Origin: Ottowia flava
GTDB lineage: Bacteria > Pseudomonadota > Gammaproteobacteria > Burkholderiales > Burkholderiaceae_C
Assembly (NCBI RefSeq): GCF_008017535.1
Contig: NZ_VRUA01000004.1
Span: forward strand, 62,001 to 126,000
Direction: 5' to 3'
DNA: 64,000 bases
Shown: one piece after another, positions 1 through 11,017 of the stretch
Layout of the letters: each line of letters starts with the position of its first letter
Numbering within the stretch: position 1 is the stretch's first letter
Notes under the pieces: generated by a model
Told to the model about the DNA's origin: nothing
Database searches by the model: none
What the model saw: only the letters and a program-made list of their open reading frames with translations
Made by a program: the position numbers and the translations under genes

Positions 1-364
1 ACGAACGACCCGAAATACCGCGGAAGTCACGCACACGGGGCAGCGCCACGGTGACGAAACGGTCCAGGAATTCGTACATGCGAACGCCACGCAGCGTCAC
101 CATCGTGCCGATGGGCTGCTCTTCGCGGATCTTGAAACCGGCGATGGCTTTCTTGGCCTTGGTAACCACGGGCTTCTGGCCGGCGATCTTGGTCAGGTCG
201 GCGACGGCGTTGTCCATCACCTTCTTGTCCGCCACAGCCTCGCTCACACCCATGTTGAGCGTGATCTTGGTGATGCGCGGCACCTCCATGGGCGACTTGT
301 AGCCGAACTTCTTGATCAGTTCGGGCGCCACTTTTTCACGGTAGAGTTTTTGCAGTCGTGCCAT
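1..364 (-). CDS. rplE: 50S ribosomal protein L5, 5' part (cut by window edge)
   Basis: Large-subunit ribosomal protein L5, which binds 5S rRNA in the central protuberance. The visible 121 codons read [20 protein letters not shown] at the N-terminus, followed by the L5 core ([43 protein letters not shown]). The family is about 179 residues, so roughly a third lies outside the window. The ATG at 364 follows a purine-rich GAGG stretch and lies 10 bases after the rplX stop, consistent with a tight operon rplN-rplX-rplE read leftward. Nothing is unusual apart from the truncation by the window. Confidence 0.97.
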   Translation of the reverse strand, partial: MARLQKLYREKVAPELIKKFGYKSPMEVPRITKITLNMGVSEAVADKKVMDNAVADLTKIAGQKPVVTKAKKAIAGFKIREEQPIGTMVTLRGVRMYEFLDRFVTVALPRVRDFRGISGRS

Positions 365-374
365 TTTTTTAACC

Positions 375-695
375 TCACGCCGCCTTGATTTCGTCGCCGC
401 TGGACTTGAACACGCGCACGCGGGTTCCGTCTTGCAGGGTCTTGACGCCGACGCGGTCAGCTTTGCCAGTGGCCTTGTTGTAGATGGCCACGTTGGACTG
501 ATGGATCGGCATGGCTTTTTCGATGATGCCGCCGGTCACGCCCTTCATGGGGTTCGGCTTGGCATGCTTCTTGACCATGTTGACGCCGTCCACCAGGACG
601 CGCTCTTCGCACACGCGCATCGACACGGTGCCACGCTTGCCCTTGTCGCGACCGGTCAACACGATGACCTCGTCGCCCTTGCGAATCTTGTTCAT
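375..695 (-). CDS. rplX: 50S ribosomal protein L24
   Basis: Ribosomal protein L24, an early assembly initiator of the large subunit. The 106 residues start [20 protein letters not shown], the KOW motif typical of L24, and continue with the conserved segments [13 protein letters not shown] and [19 protein letters not shown]. The length matches the family (about 103-106). It lies 12 bases downstream of rplN and 10 bases upstream of rplE, in the standard order of the spc operon. Start at 695. Confidence 0.98.
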   Translation of the reverse strand: MNKIRKGDEVIVLTGRDKGKRGTVSMRVCEERVLVDGVNMVKKHAKPNPMKGVTGGIIEKAMPIHQSNVAIYNKATGKADRVGVKTLQDGTRVRVFKSSGDEIKAA

Positions 696-707
696 GACGC
701 GCTTTCC

Positions 708-1076
708 TTACAGGACTTCAGGGGCCAGCGACACGATCTTCATGAACCGCTCGGAGCGCAGTTCGCGCGTCACCGGGCCAAAGATGCGGGTGCCGATCGG
801 CTCCAACTTGCTGTTGAGAAGAACGGCGGCGTTGCCGTCGAACTTGATGAGCGAGCCATCGCCACGGCGGATGCCTTTGGCGGTACGGACCACCACGGCG
901 CTGTAAATCTCGCCTTTCTTGACGCGACCGCGCGGAGCGGCTTCTTTCACGCTCACCTTGATGATGTCGCCAACGCTCGCATAGCGGCGCTTGGAGCCAC
1001 CCAGCACCTTGATGCACTGGACGGACTTGGCGCCGGTGTTATCGGCCACCTCGAGTCGAGATTCAGTCTGGATCAT
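708..1076 (-). CDS. rplN: 50S ribosomal protein L14
   Basis: Ribosomal protein L14 (122 residues, exactly the family length), part of the subunit interface. It begins [17 protein letters not shown] and contains the conserved [18 protein letters not shown] and [20 protein letters not shown] segments. The start at 1076 is fixed by the canonical MIQ N-terminus. It is the first gene of the visible ribosomal run. The gene upstream (1273-2901) is glpD, not rpsQ, so the spc block is detached here from the S10 block and needs its own promoter in the 196-base interval upstream. Confidence 0.98.
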   Translation of the reverse strand: MIQTESRLEVADNTGAKSVQCIKVLGGSKRRYASVGDIIKVSVKEAAPRGRVKKGEIYSAVVVRTAKGIRRGDGSLIKFDGNAAVLLNSKLEPIGTRIFGPVTRELRSERFMKIVSLAPEVL

Positions 1077-1272
1077 TTCAAATGTTTCCCAACTTGCACC
1101 CAACAAAACGGCCGCTTGAAAAAACGGCGCAGCGCCTTGCTGGATCAGTCTTGGGCCCGCCGCCGAAAAAGCTTGTGCACCGACTGCTGTCAGCGCGCTC
1201 CCGGCGATTGGGGCAGATTTTTCCACCCAGATTGGGTGAAGCCCGCCATTGTGGCAGCTTGAAATGGCGATG
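1077..1272 (-). promoter_or_regulatory. Interval expected to hold the rplN operon promoter
   Basis: This 196-base interval separates glpD from rplN, both read leftward. Because rplN is not preceded by rpsQ, transcription of the ribosomal run should start here. A small inverted repeat (CACCC-AATCT-GGGTG on the minus strand, about 1229-1243), without a T-run, could end glpD transcription. I could not identify convincing -35/-10 boxes by eye, so the promoter is inferred from context only. Confidence 0.35.
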
Positions 1273-2901
1273 TCAAGCGCTGCCGTCGATTGATTGTGCA
1301 CCCGGCGCCGCGTAGGCGGCCGCCAGCGCCTGGAAGGCGGCCAGTTGCATGCCTTCGTCCGGCCCCGCCATGCCCAATTCTTCCCGCAGCAACGCGGCAA
1401 CGGCCGGTGCGGCGGCCGCGGCCTGGGCCGCGTCCAAAAACAACTGGCGTGAGCGGCGCGCCAGCACGTCTTCCACCGTGCGCGCGTATTCGTGCCGCAC
1501 GGCAAAACGCACCATGGCTTCGCTCAGGCCGGGCGCCAGCCAGCGCTCGGCGCCCGGCAGGGCGTTGACCTGCTCGGCCTCACTGCCGTACAGGTGCAGC
1601 CCAGGCGCCTGGCTGAGCGACACGCGCTGCGCGCCCGCGGGGCCACCGGCGCCAACCAGGTGCAGCCCCGCCGTGGCGCACGGCCCACGCGGCAGCAGTA
1701 CGCCGGCCTGCGTACAACGCGCCAGCACGTCGGCCGCCATGGCGCGGTAGGTGGTCCATTTGCCGCCGGTCACGCTGACCATGCCCGAGCGCGCGACGAC
1801 CACCGTGTGTTCGCGACTGATCCCCGCCGTGCCGCCCTCTTCTCCCCCTGGCTTGACCAGCGGGCGCAGGCCGGCCCAGCAGCTCTTGATGTCGGCGCGA
1901 GTGGGTGCTCGCTTTAAATAGTTGCCGGCTTCGCGCAGGATGAAGTCCAGCTCCGGCTCGGTCGCGCCGGGCTCCAGCGGCAGGTCGCTGCGCGGGGTGT
2001 CGGTCGTGCCCAGGATCAGTTGGCCCAGCCACGGCACGGCAAAGAGCACCCGCCCGTCGGCCGTGCTGGGCACCAGCAGCGCGTGCTCGCCCGGCAGGAA
2101 GGCCTGGTCCACCACGACGTGCACGCCCTGGCTGGGCGCGACCAGGGGCGACGCGGTCTGGCCGCCGGCTTCGGCGTCGCGTTCACGCAACGCATCGACC
2201 CACACGCCCGTGGCGTTGACCACGCAACCGGCTTCGATGCGGAATTCGCGCCCGGTTTCCGCGTCGCGCGCGACCAGCCCCACGGCGCGGCCCGCGTCGT
2301 GCAGCACGTCCACCGCGGCGCAGTAATTCACCAGCAGCGCACCAAAACGCGCGGCGGTGCGCGCAATCGCCAGTGCCAGCCGCGCGTCGTCGAACTGGCC
2401 GTCCCAGTACTTCACCCCGCCTTTCAGGCCTTGCGGCTGCGCGCCGGGCAACAGGCGCCGCGTTTCGCCGGCGCTCAGCCACTGGGTTCGGCCCAGGCCA
2501 GCGCTGCCGGCCAGCGCGTCGTACATCTTCAGGCCGACGCCATAAAAAGGCGTTTCCCACAGCTTGTAGGACGGCATGACGAAGGGCAGCGGCTGCGCCA
2601 AGTGCGGCGCGCTGCTGAGGATGTGCACGCGCTCGTGCAACGCCTCGCGCACCAGGCCGATGTTGCCCTGCGCCAGGTAGCGCACGCCACCGTGCACCAG
2701 TTTGGTGGCGCGCGAAGAGGTGCCCTTGGCAAAGTCCTGCGCCTCGATCAGCACCACGCTGTGTCCCCGCTGGGCCGCGTCCAGCGCCACGCCCAGGCCC
2801 GTGGCGCCGCCACCGACGATGGCGATGTCGTATTTCTTGGGCTCGGCCAAGCGCGTCAGCAGCGCGGCGCGGTCCGTGGGCAAGGGCGTGTCGGCGGGCA
2901 T
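1273..2901 (-). CDS. glpD: Aerobic glycerol-3-phosphate dehydrogenase
   Basis: FAD-dependent, membrane-associated oxidation of sn-glycerol 3-phosphate to dihydroxyacetone phosphate, feeding electrons to quinone. The 542-residue product has the Rossmann FAD motif GGGATGLG at residues 30-37, the following Glu (VVLIE, about 53), the [16 protein letters not shown] family signature near 61-76, and the C-terminal segments [15 protein letters not shown] and [20 protein letters not shown]. The ATG at 2901 is chosen because upstream codons show no family similarity. It lies downstream of glpK on the same strand with a dispersed repeat between them, forming a glycerol-use pair. No glpF or glpR is visible. 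Confidence 0.95.
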   Translation of the reverse strand: MPADTPLPTDRAALLTRLAEPKKYDIAIVGGGATGLGVALDAAQRGHSVVLIEAQDFAKGTSSRATKLVHGGVRYLAQGNIGLVREALHERVHILSSAPHLAQPLPFVMPSYKLWETPFYGVGLKMYDALAGSAGLGRTQWLSAGETRRLLPGAQPQGLKGGVKYWDGQFDDARLALAIARTAARFGALLVNYCAAVDVLHDAGRAVGLVARDAETGREFRIEAGCVVNATGVWVDALRERDAEAGGQTASPLVAPSQGVHVVVDQAFLPGEHALLVPSTADGRVLFAVPWLGQLILGTTDTPRSDLPLEPGATEPELDFILREAGNYLKRAPTRADIKSCWAGLRPLVKPGGEEGGTAGISREHTVVVARSGMVSVTGGKWTTYRAMAADVLARCTQAGVLLPRGPCATAGLHLVGAGGPAGAQRVSLSQAPGLHLYGSEAEQVNALPGAERWLAPGLSEAMVRFAVRHEYARTVEDVLARRSRQLFLDAAQAAAAAPAVAALLREELGMAGPDEGMQLAAFQALAAAYAAPGAQSIDGSA

Positions 2902-3020
2902 GGTCAAACGATAACGCAGGCGGCAACGGCCCACACGGGTCCGCACAGGCGCTCGACGTCCCGCACCGCCGCACGAGCAAGAACTTCTGCGTGGCGCCCG
3001 ATCCTGTTCACTACGCATTC

Positions 3021-3069
3021 GATAGCTGGTTGCGCAGGTGGTTGTACGGCCGGCGGCCGATTTGACTCA
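3021..3069 (+). repeat. Dispersed ATAGCTG/GCGCAG repeat, copy 1
   Basis: One of the best copies of the dispersed element: it starts GATAGCTGGTTGCGCAGG, continues with GTGGTTGTACGGC, and ends with GGCCGATTTGACTC. It sits in the gap between the glpK stop and the glpD start, with its 3' end facing the glpK stop codon. Confidence 0.85.
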
Positions 3070-3098
3070 AAAACCAGTCCCATCGATGCTTCACGCCC

Positions 3099-4631
<1,533 letters not shown>

Positions 4632-4722
4632 GGCGGCGAGCGTAGCCGAAGGCGCCGCGCGCGCCAATCGGGCCGCGCAGCCCACGCGCGGGTGCCATGC
4701 CCGTCGCTTAGACTGCGGCGCC

Positions 4723-5883
4723 ATGCCAGACGCCCTGCCCTTGACCCTGTCGCGCCGCCGCTGGCTGGCGGCCCTGGCTGGCGCCAGCACGCTTGGCGCC
4801 ACAGGCCTGGCGGCCGCGCGCCCGCGCCAGCCACGCAGTGCCACCGCCGCGTTGCCCAAGTTGCGCCTGCTGGCGCACGGCAGCTTGCCCACCGGCACCG
4901 AATTCAAGGGCACGCTGATCGGCGGCCTGTCCGGGTTGAGCTGGGACGCGGCGACCAACCTCTGGTACGCCTTGTCGGACGACCGCAGCCGCCACGCCCC
5001 GGCGCGCGTCTACGTCTTCCGCCTCCCCTCACCAGCCGACGGCCAGCCCTTCGTGCCGCAGTGGGTCGACGTGATCACCTTGCGCGGCCCCGACGGCCAG
5101 CCCTACCCGCGCCACAGCGTCGACCCTGAAGCGCTGGCGCTGCGCCTCGACGCCGCCACCGGCCAGACCACGCTGCTGTGGACCAGCGAAGGCGACATCC
5201 GCGCGCGCATCCCGCCGTCGTTGCAGGAGGTGACGCTGGAAGGGCGCTGGCTACGCAGCTTCCACCTGCCGCGCCAGTTGACAGACATCGGCCGCCTGGG
5301 GCGCGGCCCGCGCCACAACGACACGCTGGAAGGCCTGGCGCTGACGCCCGACGGCCGCCACGTGTGGGCCGCCATGGAAGGCGCGCTGAACCAGGATGGC
5401 GATCACCTGACGCCCGGTGCGCCCCCTGGCCTGTGCCGGATCACGCGCCTTGATCTCGTCAGCGGTGAGGCGGACCGCCAGATCGCCTACCTGCCGGAGG
5501 CGCGCCCCTTTGGGCCGCTGATGCCGCAGGGCAGCGTGGAAAGCGGCATCTCCGAGATCCTGATGCCCGACCCCGACCTCCTGTGGGTGCTGGAGCGCGC
5601 CTGGCACATGACGACCGGCGTGTCCGCGCGGCTGTACGAAGTCGACCTGACCCGCGCTGCCAACACCCTGACCATTGACACCCTGCGACCGCGCCGCACG
5701 CGCGCCGCACCCAAGAGGTTGATCCTCGACCTGCGGCAAAGCGGCCTGCCGCACATCGACAACTTCGAAGCGATGGCCTGGGGCCCGACGCTGCCGAGCG
5801 GCCACCGCTGCCTGGTGCTGTGCACCGACGACAACTTCAACCCGCTGCAGGTCACCCAGTTCGCGGCGTTTGAAGTGGCCTGA
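4723..5883 (+). CDS. Exported esterase-like phytase-family protein
   Basis: Probable periplasmic or secreted protein of the 'esterase-like activity of phytase' family (PF13449-type). The 386 residues begin with a Tat-like N-terminus ([17 protein letters not shown], then an Ala-rich stretch to AAARPRQ). Family landmarks follow: [70 protein letters not shown] and the terminal [16 protein letters not shown]. The ATG at 4723 is preferred because it places the twin-arginine motif about 15 residues in; the reading frame is open further upstream. It diverges from glpK. The substrate is unknown. Confidence 0.85.
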   Translation: MPDALPLTLSRRRWLAALAGASTLGATGLAAARPRQPRSATAALPKLRLLAHGSLPTGTEFKGTLIGGLSGLSWDAATNLWYALSDDRSRHAPARVYVFRLPSPADGQPFVPQWVDVITLRGPDGQPYPRHSVDPEALALRLDAATGQTTLLWTSEGDIRARIPPSLQEVTLEGRWLRSFHLPRQLTDIGRLGRGPRHNDTLEGLALTPDGRHVWAAMEGALNQDGDHLTPGAPPGLCRITRLDLVSGEADRQIAYLPEARPFGPLMPQGSVESGISEILMPDPDLLWVLERAWHMTTGVSARLYEVDLTRAANTLTIDTLRPRRTRAAPKRLILDLRQSGLPHIDNFEAMAWGPTLPSGHRCLVLCTDDNFNPLQVTQFAAFEVA

Positions 5884-5898
5884 GGCCGCGGCGCCGCG

Positions 5899-8094
5899 TC
5901 AGCGGCGCACGTCGAAAGCGCGCGGCGGCAGGCCTTGCAGGCTGCGCTCGTCCATGGCGACGTAGGCCGATTCGAGCTGGCGCGCCAATGCCTTGAGGTT
6001 GAACAGGGGCGAGGTCTTGCGGGCCGCCAGCAGGCGCTCGCGCAGCGCCGCCCGGCGCGGTGCGTCCTGCGCCAGGGCGATGGCGCGCGCTTCGTAGTCG
6101 GCGGCCGACATGGCCACCCCTTCGGCCAGGCCGGCCGCTGTCAGCAGGCTGGCGCCGGTGCGCCCGGACAAGGCCTGGCCTGCCTGCGTCACCACCGGTA
6201 GACCCGCCCACAACGCGTCGCCCACGGCCGTGGCGTTGCTGCAGGGCGCGCTGTCCAGCAGCACATCGGCCAAGGCGTAGCGCATCAGCCGCACGTCCGT
6301 CGCGGCGCGCGGCGCGAAGACCAAACGCGACGTGTCCACCCCGCGCGCGCTGGCGGCGTCGCGCAGGTGGCCGCTGGCCACGGAGTGCTCGTCCGGCAAC
6401 CACAGCACGCTGCCCGGCACGGCCTGCAGGATGCGCATCCAGCCGTCGAACGCCGCGGGAGCGATCAGGTGCATGGGGTGGAAGGCGCAGAACACCACGG
6501 CATCGGCCGGCAGGCCTTGCGCTTCGCGCGTCGCATCCACCTCGGCCACGCGGCGCTCGGCCTCGCCCACCGGGGCGGTGTGCGGCAGCGAGACCACCTT
6601 CTCGGTGAACTGCGGGTGCAGCCCAGCGGGCAAGGCGACGCGGTCGGCGATGACGTAGTCCATGGCGGACACACCCGTGGTGGCGGGCCAGCCCAGCCAG
6701 CCCACCTGCACCGGCGCGCAGCGCTGCACGAAGATGCCGGGCCGCCCGCCGCGGGCGTAGCCGTTCAGGTCCACCGCCACGTCCACGCCCAGTTCTCGCG
6801 CCAGTTGGGCGATCTCGCGGTCGCCGCGCTCGCGCACCTCCATGAACTGGTGGAACGGTTTGCGCAGCCGGCTGTGCATGTCGTCCGTGGTCACCGGACC
6901 GTAGGAAAAAGCCAGCCATTCGAAGTGCTCGCGGTCGTGCCGCTCGAACAGCGCGGCCAGGCGCTCGGCGCCGGCGTGCTCGTGAAAGTCGGCCGAGAAA
7001 TAGCCGATGCGCAGCTTGCCGCTACCCGGGCGGCGCACCAGCGGCCCGAGCTGCGCCGCGGGCAGGCGCGCGGCCGCCTGTTGGGCACAGACCAGTTGCA
7101 GCTCGGGCGAGGCGATCAGAGCAACGGCCACCGCGGGCTGCACACCGCCACGGCCTTCTCGCACGGCAGCCTGCAGGCGCGCCACACCGTCGGTCAGCTG
7201 TGTCCAGTCGCCGGCTTCGGCCAGCGTACCAACCCAGTCGCTCAAAGCGCCCGGGGCCTCGGGCGCGAGTTCCAGCACCTTGTGAAATTCGGCCAGCGCA
7301 CCGTCCAGGTCACCGGTCTCACGCAGCAGCGCGCCCAGCAAGCGGTGCGATGCCGGCTCAGCCGGGTTGCGTCGCACGGCTTCGCGCAGGTCGTGGATCG
7401 CCGCCTCATGGTGGTTGAGCTGCAGGCGCAGACCACCGCGGTTGCTGATGGCTTCGGCGTACCCGGGCTTGAGCGCGACGGCGCGATCAAAGGCCTGGCC
7501 GGCTTCGGCCGCGCGCTGCAGCAGCATCAGTGCGCTGCCGCGGTTGTTGTGCGCCTCCGCCACGTTTGGCGCCTGCTGGATGACGGCGTCCATGCAGGCC
7601 AGGGCCTGTTCGCCCTCGCCGCGCTTCAGGTGCAGCGTGCCCAGGTTGAAGCGCGCCTGCACCTGCGCCGGGTCCAGTGAGAGCGTGCGTTCGTAGCCTG
7701 CCATGGCCTCGTCCTCGCGTCCGTTGGCGGCCAAAAGCGTGGCGCGGTTGTAGTGCGCAATCGCCAGCTCGGGCGACAGCGCAATGGTCCGCTCGAACGC
7801 CGCCAGCGCTTCCATTGGACGTTGCCGGCGCAGCAGGACGTTGCCGCGGTTGAAATGCGCTTCGAACATTTCCGGGCTCAGCGCAATGGCACGGTCGTAG
7901 GCGCGCAACGCGTCGTCCACACGTCCGTCCTGCAGCCAGGTGTTGCCCTTGGCCAGGCAAGCATGGGCGTCGTCGGGCAGTTCGGTCGTCACCGGCACCG
8001 CGGGCGGCGCACCCACGCCCCACACGCCCCAGGCACCCGCGCTGGGCGCGCCGGTCTTGGGCAGGTTGAACTGGTACTTTTTTGAATCGGTCAT
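5899..8094 (-). CDS. TPR protein with O-GlcNAc transferase-like (GT41) domain
   Basis: A 731-residue protein with about seven tetratricopeptide repeats (residues about 40-300; e.g. ALRAYDRAIALSPEMFEAHF, AFERTIALSPELAIAHYNRA). The C-terminal half is of the GT41/SPINDLY-like glycosyltransferase type: LRIGYFSADFHEHAG, VAVDLNGYARGGRPGIFVQR, APVQVGWLGWPATTG, DYVIADRVALP, LWLPDEHSV and LLDSAPCSNATAVGDALWAG. By family, it probably transfers a sugar from a nucleotide donor to protein Ser/Thr. Targets are unknown, and no flagellar or adhesin gene lies nearby. The start ATG at 8094 is followed by a Gly/Ala/Pro-rich leader of about 40 residues. It diverges from proC. Confidence 0.88.
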   Translation of the reverse strand: MTDSKKYQFNLPKTGAPSAGAWGVWGVGAPPAVPVTTELPDDAHACLAKGNTWLQDGRVDDALRAYDRAIALSPEMFEAHFNRGNVLLRRQRPMEALAAFERTIALSPELAIAHYNRATLLAANGREDEAMAGYERTLSLDPAQVQARFNLGTLHLKRGEGEQALACMDAVIQQAPNVAEAHNNRGSALMLLQRAAEAGQAFDRAVALKPGYAEAISNRGGLRLQLNHHEAAIHDLREAVRRNPAEPASHRLLGALLRETGDLDGALAEFHKVLELAPEAPGALSDWVGTLAEAGDWTQLTDGVARLQAAVREGRGGVQPAVAVALIASPELQLVCAQQAAARLPAAQLGPLVRRPGSGKLRIGYFSADFHEHAGAERLAALFERHDREHFEWLAFSYGPVTTDDMHSRLRKPFHQFMEVRERGDREIAQLARELGVDVAVDLNGYARGGRPGIFVQRCAPVQVGWLGWPATTGVSAMDYVIADRVALPAGLHPQFTEKVVSLPHTAPVGEAERRVAEVDATREAQGLPADAVVFCAFHPMHLIAPAAFDGWMRILQAVPGSVLWLPDEHSVASGHLRDAASARGVDTSRLVFAPRAATDVRLMRYALADVLLDSAPCSNATAVGDALWAGLPVVTQAGQALSGRTGASLLTAAGLAEGVAMSAADYEARAIALAQDAPRRAALRERLLAARKTSPLFNLKALARQLESAYVAMDERSLQGLPPRAFDVRR

Positions 8095-8299
8095 GCTGGC
8101 CTGCGTACGGTGGGTGGACGCGAGTCCGGCGCGCGCAGCTTCGAGAGACCGCGTCCGGCGCGGGCGAGTTCCGTGCGCCTCTGGGCGTCAGCGTTGTCGC
8201 CTGCGCCCGCCAGCCCACGCGTCCCTTGTGCGCGGGCAGTCTAGCAGTGCGCTGCGCCTACACTTGGCCTCGTTTTTCCCAACCTTTGCCAGCCACGCC

Positions 8300-9133
8300 A
8301 TGACCGATTCCGCCCTGCCTTCCGACCTGCATCTGGCCTTCATCGGCGGCGGCAACATGGCCAGCGCCATCATCGGCGGCCTGCGCCGGCAAGGGGTGGC
8401 GGCCGAACGCATCGACGTGGTCGAGCCGTTTGAAGCCTCGCGCGACGCGCTGCGCGCCGCGCACGGCATCGAGGCGCACGCCGCCGCAGGCGACTTTCTG
8501 GCGCGCGCCGGGCTGATCGTCTGGGCCGTCAAACCGCAAAGCTTTCGCGAAGCCGCCGCGCCCGTGGCGCCGCATGCAGGCCAGGCGCTGCACCTGTCGG
8601 TGATGGCCGGCATCCGCGCGGGCGACTTGGCCGCGCAAGGCGGCAGCGCGCGCGTGGTGCGCTGCATGCCCAACACCCCGGCTCTCGTCGGCAAAGGCAT
8701 GACCGGGCTGTTTGCCAGCGCCGCCGCCAGTGCGCAAGACCGCGCCCTGGCCGAGAGCGTGATCCGCACCACCGGCGATGCGCTGTGGATCGAGCGTGAA
8801 GAGCAGTTGGACGCGGTGACCGCCCTGTCCGGCTCCGGCCCCGCCTACGTGTTCTATTTTCTGGAAGCGATGGAGCGCGCGGGCACGCAGATGGGCCTGA
8901 CGGCCGAACAGGCGCGCCGCCTGGCCGTCGGCACCTTCGCCGGTGGCAGCGCGCTGGCCGCCGACTCGCCCGAAACGCTGGCCACGCTGCGCGAACGCGT
9001 CACCAGCAAAGGCGGCACCACCTACGCCGCGCTGACCCATCTGGACCAGGCCGGCATGCAAGACGCCTTTGTCGGCGCGCTGCACGCCGCCGCGGTGCGC
9101 GCCAAGGAACTGGGCGACGAGTTCGGGCGCTGA
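8300..9133 (+). CDS. proC: Pyrroline-5-carboxylate reductase
   Basis: Last step of proline synthesis: NAD(P)H reduction of 1-pyrroline-5-carboxylate. The 277 residues show the dinucleotide-binding motif FIGGGNMASAIIGGL (about 14-28), VVRCMPNTPALVGKGMTG, the ProC signature DAVTALSGSGPAYVFYFLEA and the C-terminal LRERVTSKGGTTYAAL. The length fits the family (about 270). The ATG at 8300 precedes MTDSALPSDLHLAFIGGG. It runs divergently from the OGT-like gene over a 205-base interval and converges on ubiA, leaving 21 bases. Confidence 0.97.
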   Translation: MTDSALPSDLHLAFIGGGNMASAIIGGLRRQGVAAERIDVVEPFEASRDALRAAHGIEAHAAAGDFLARAGLIVWAVKPQSFREAAAPVAPHAGQALHLSVMAGIRAGDLAAQGGSARVVRCMPNTPALVGKGMTGLFASAAASAQDRALAESVIRTTGDALWIEREEQLDAVTALSGSGPAYVFYFLEAMERAGTQMGLTAEQARRLAVGTFAGGSALAADSPETLATLRERVTSKGGTTYAALTHLDQAGMQDAFVGALHAAAVRAKELGDEFGR

Positions 9134-9154
9134 GGCCCAGCGGCAACGCGCCGG

Positions 9155-10069
9155 TCAGCGCCCGGCCAGCCCCGCTGCGATGCCACAGAACACCGCAAAG
9201 CTGATCCAGTGGCTTTTGCTGAAGGCGATGAAGCAACCCTCGCGCGTGCGCCCGCGGATCAGCGTGTAGTGCCAGACGATCTGCGCGGCGGCGATGCCAA
9301 ACGCTATGCAAAAAAAAGCTGACTGCGCAGATGGGGCGCTAACCAGCAGCCAGATCAACCAATAAGCCGAGAAAAACCCCATCACCGCCGCAACGTCGAA
9401 GCGGCCCAGCGTGATGGCCGAGGTGCGCATGCCGATCTTCAGGTCGTCGTCGCGATCGACCATGGCGTATTCGGTGTCGTAGGCCAGCACCAGCGCGATC
9501 TTGCCGAGAAACAGCCACAGCGCCTGCAGCGGCACGTGGCCCAGCACGGCGGCGTAAGCCATCGGAATGCCGAAGCCGAAGGCCACGCCCAGCACCGCCT
9601 GCGGCATGGCGAAAAAGCGCTTGGTGAACGGGTAGGCGATGGTGACGAGCACGGCCGGGATGGACCACAGCACGACCGCCAGGTTGGTCGTCAGCGCCAG
9701 CGCAAACGCCACCAGCGCCAGCGCCGCGCCCAGCAACAGCGCTTCACGCACGCTGACCTGGCCGCTGGTGATGGGGCGCTGGGCGGTGCGCTTGACGTGG
9801 CGGTCGTAATCCCGGTCGGCCACGTCGTTGATGCAGCAACCGGCCGAGCGCATCAGCACCGTGCCGGCCACGAATACCAGCAGCAGATGCCAGCCTGGAA
9901 AGCCGCCCGACGCCAGCCACAGCGCGCCCAGCGTGGGCCACAGCAGCACCAGCCAGCCGGCCGGTCGGTTCCAGCGGATCAGGTCGAGGTAGAGCGACAG
10001 CTTGCTGCGCTGGGGCGGCGCTGCGACGCTATCGTGGGTCTGCGGCGCGGAATGGGGGGGCGCTCTCAT
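9155..10069 (-). CDS. ubiA: 4-hydroxybenzoate octaprenyltransferase
   Basis: Integral-membrane prenyltransferase that attaches the polyprenyl tail to 4-hydroxybenzoate in ubiquinone synthesis. The 304 residues carry both Asp-rich Mg-diphosphate motifs: NDVADRDYD at 81-89 and [12 protein letters not shown] at 198-209, with about eight hydrophobic segments between and after. The ATG at 10069 gives the usual N-terminus before [19 protein letters not shown]. Two dispersed-repeat copies are involved: one just upstream (10082-10122), and a weaker one inside the gene (9303-9343) encoding part of the loop [11 protein letters not shown] (about 243-253). Confidence 0.96.
   Translation of the reverse strand: MRAPPHSAPQTHDSVAAPPQRSKLSLYLDLIRWNRPAGWLVLLWPTLGALWLASGGFPGWHLLLVFVAGTVLMRSAGCCINDVADRDYDRHVKRTAQRPITSGQVSVREALLLGAALALVAFALALTTNLAVVLWSIPAVLVTIAYPFTKRFFAMPQAVLGVAFGFGIPMAYAAVLGHVPLQALWLFLGKIALVLAYDTEYAMVDRDDDLKIGMRTSAITLGRFDVAAVMGFFSAYWLIWLLVSAPSAQSAFFCIAFGIAAAQIVWHYTLIRGRTREGCFIAFSKSHWISFAVFCGIAAGLAGR
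9303..9343 (+). repeat. Dispersed repeat, weak copy inside ubiA
   Basis: AAAAAGCTGACTGCGCAGAT followed by GGGGCGCTAACC matches the core of the dispersed element (AGCTG..GCGCAGATGG..GCGCTA). It lies in a loop of ubiA between membrane segments and keeps the frame. It is more degenerate than the intergenic copies, so the assignment is tentative. Confidence 0.5.
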
Positions 10070-10081
10070 ACTATTGAAATC

Positions 10082-10122
10082 ATAGCTGTTCGCGCAATTG
10101 GCTGAAGGGCCGAGGTCACATT
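10082..10122 (+). repeat. Dispersed repeat, copy upstream of ubiA
   Basis: CATAGCTGTTCGCGCAATTG then GCTGAAGGGCCGAGGTCACA, a moderately diverged copy of the dispersed element. It lies between the PAP2 gene stop (10132) and the ubiA start (10069). As with several other copies, its 3' end abuts the stop of the gene read toward it. Confidence 0.75.
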
Positions 10123-10131
10123 TCCCTCCCA

Positions 10132-10929
10132 TCAGCGGTACAGGCGCGGCACCCGACCGGCGACCGGCTGCAACGCGAACACCGCACAGGCCAGCCACGC
10201 GCCAGCCCAGAGAAAGCCCGCCGCCACATCGCTCAGGTAGTGCACGCCCAGCACCACGCGGCTGGTGCCCACACAGACGATCACGGCCGCCACCACCAGG
10301 GCGCCCAAGCCCTGCACCGCCGGCGCCGAGCGACGGCACAGCAGCCAGGCCAGCAGGCCGAACACCATCATCGCGCCCGCCGCATGCCCGCTGGGAAAGC
10401 TGAACCCGGTCACCAACGTATCGCCCACCGTGCTGGGCCTGGGGCGGGCGATCGCCTGCTTGAGCACCTGCACCCACTGGCTGTTCAGGCTGGTCGCCAG
10501 CAACCAGCCCCAGGCCAGCGTGCCCCTGCGACGAAGGGTCAGCACCAGCGCGACCAGCAGGACGAAGGCGATCATCGGCGGCCCACTGGTCAGCTCGCCC
10601 AGCCGCGTCGCCGCCGCACCCCAGCCATCGGCGCGCATCGCCGCGCCCCAGGCCGCACCCTGTTGGTCCCAAGCCAGCACGGCCGGGTGATAGCCCTGGG
10701 CCACCATCCACGTCAGCGCAACGGCCAGCAAAGCCAGCGCGCCCGCCAGCCAGAGCCAGCCGCTGCCTGCGGCGCGCACGTGCACGCGGCCCGGCGCCGG
10801 CCGTCGCACGCGCCAGGCGAAGCCCAGCGCGAGCAGGAACAACAGCACCAGCGCCCAAGGCGCCAAGGGGCTCAGCCAGTGGTGAAGGGTTTGCGCCAGC
10901 GACGTCAGGCCGGACCCGGTCGAATTCAT
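10132..10929 (-). CDS. PAP2-superfamily membrane phosphatase
   Basis: Membrane lipid phosphatase/phosphotransferase of the type 2 phosphatidic acid phosphatase family; the substrate (phosphatidate, undecaprenyl diphosphate or other) cannot be told from sequence. The 265 residues have five to six hydrophobic segments and all three catalytic motifs: K157..RPRP (C1), FPSGHA at 178-183 (C2) and [12 protein letters not shown] at 223-234 (C3), with catalytic His182 and His230 and supporting Asp234. The ATG at 10929 is followed by [13 protein letters not shown]. It lies upstream of ubiA on the same strand. Confidence 0.9.
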   Translation of the reverse strand: MNSTGSGLTSLAQTLHHWLSPLAPWALVLLFLLALGFAWRVRRPAPGRVHVRAAGSGWLWLAGALALLAVALTWMVAQGYHPAVLAWDQQGAAWGAAMRADGWGAAATRLGELTSGPPMIAFVLLVALVLTLRRRGTLAWGWLLATSLNSQWVQVLKQAIARPRPSTVGDTLVTGFSFPSGHAAGAMMVFGLLAWLLCRRSAPAVQGLGALVVAAVIVCVGTSRVVLGVHYLSDVAAGFLWAGAWLACAVFALQPVAGRVPRLYR

Positions 10930-11017
10930 CCTTCGGCCCCGCGCGCCGACACCGCCACGCCCCCCAGGGCCGCGCCCACCGCGCCTTGGGTGGCGCTGCC
11001 CCACACGGCGAGTGGCA

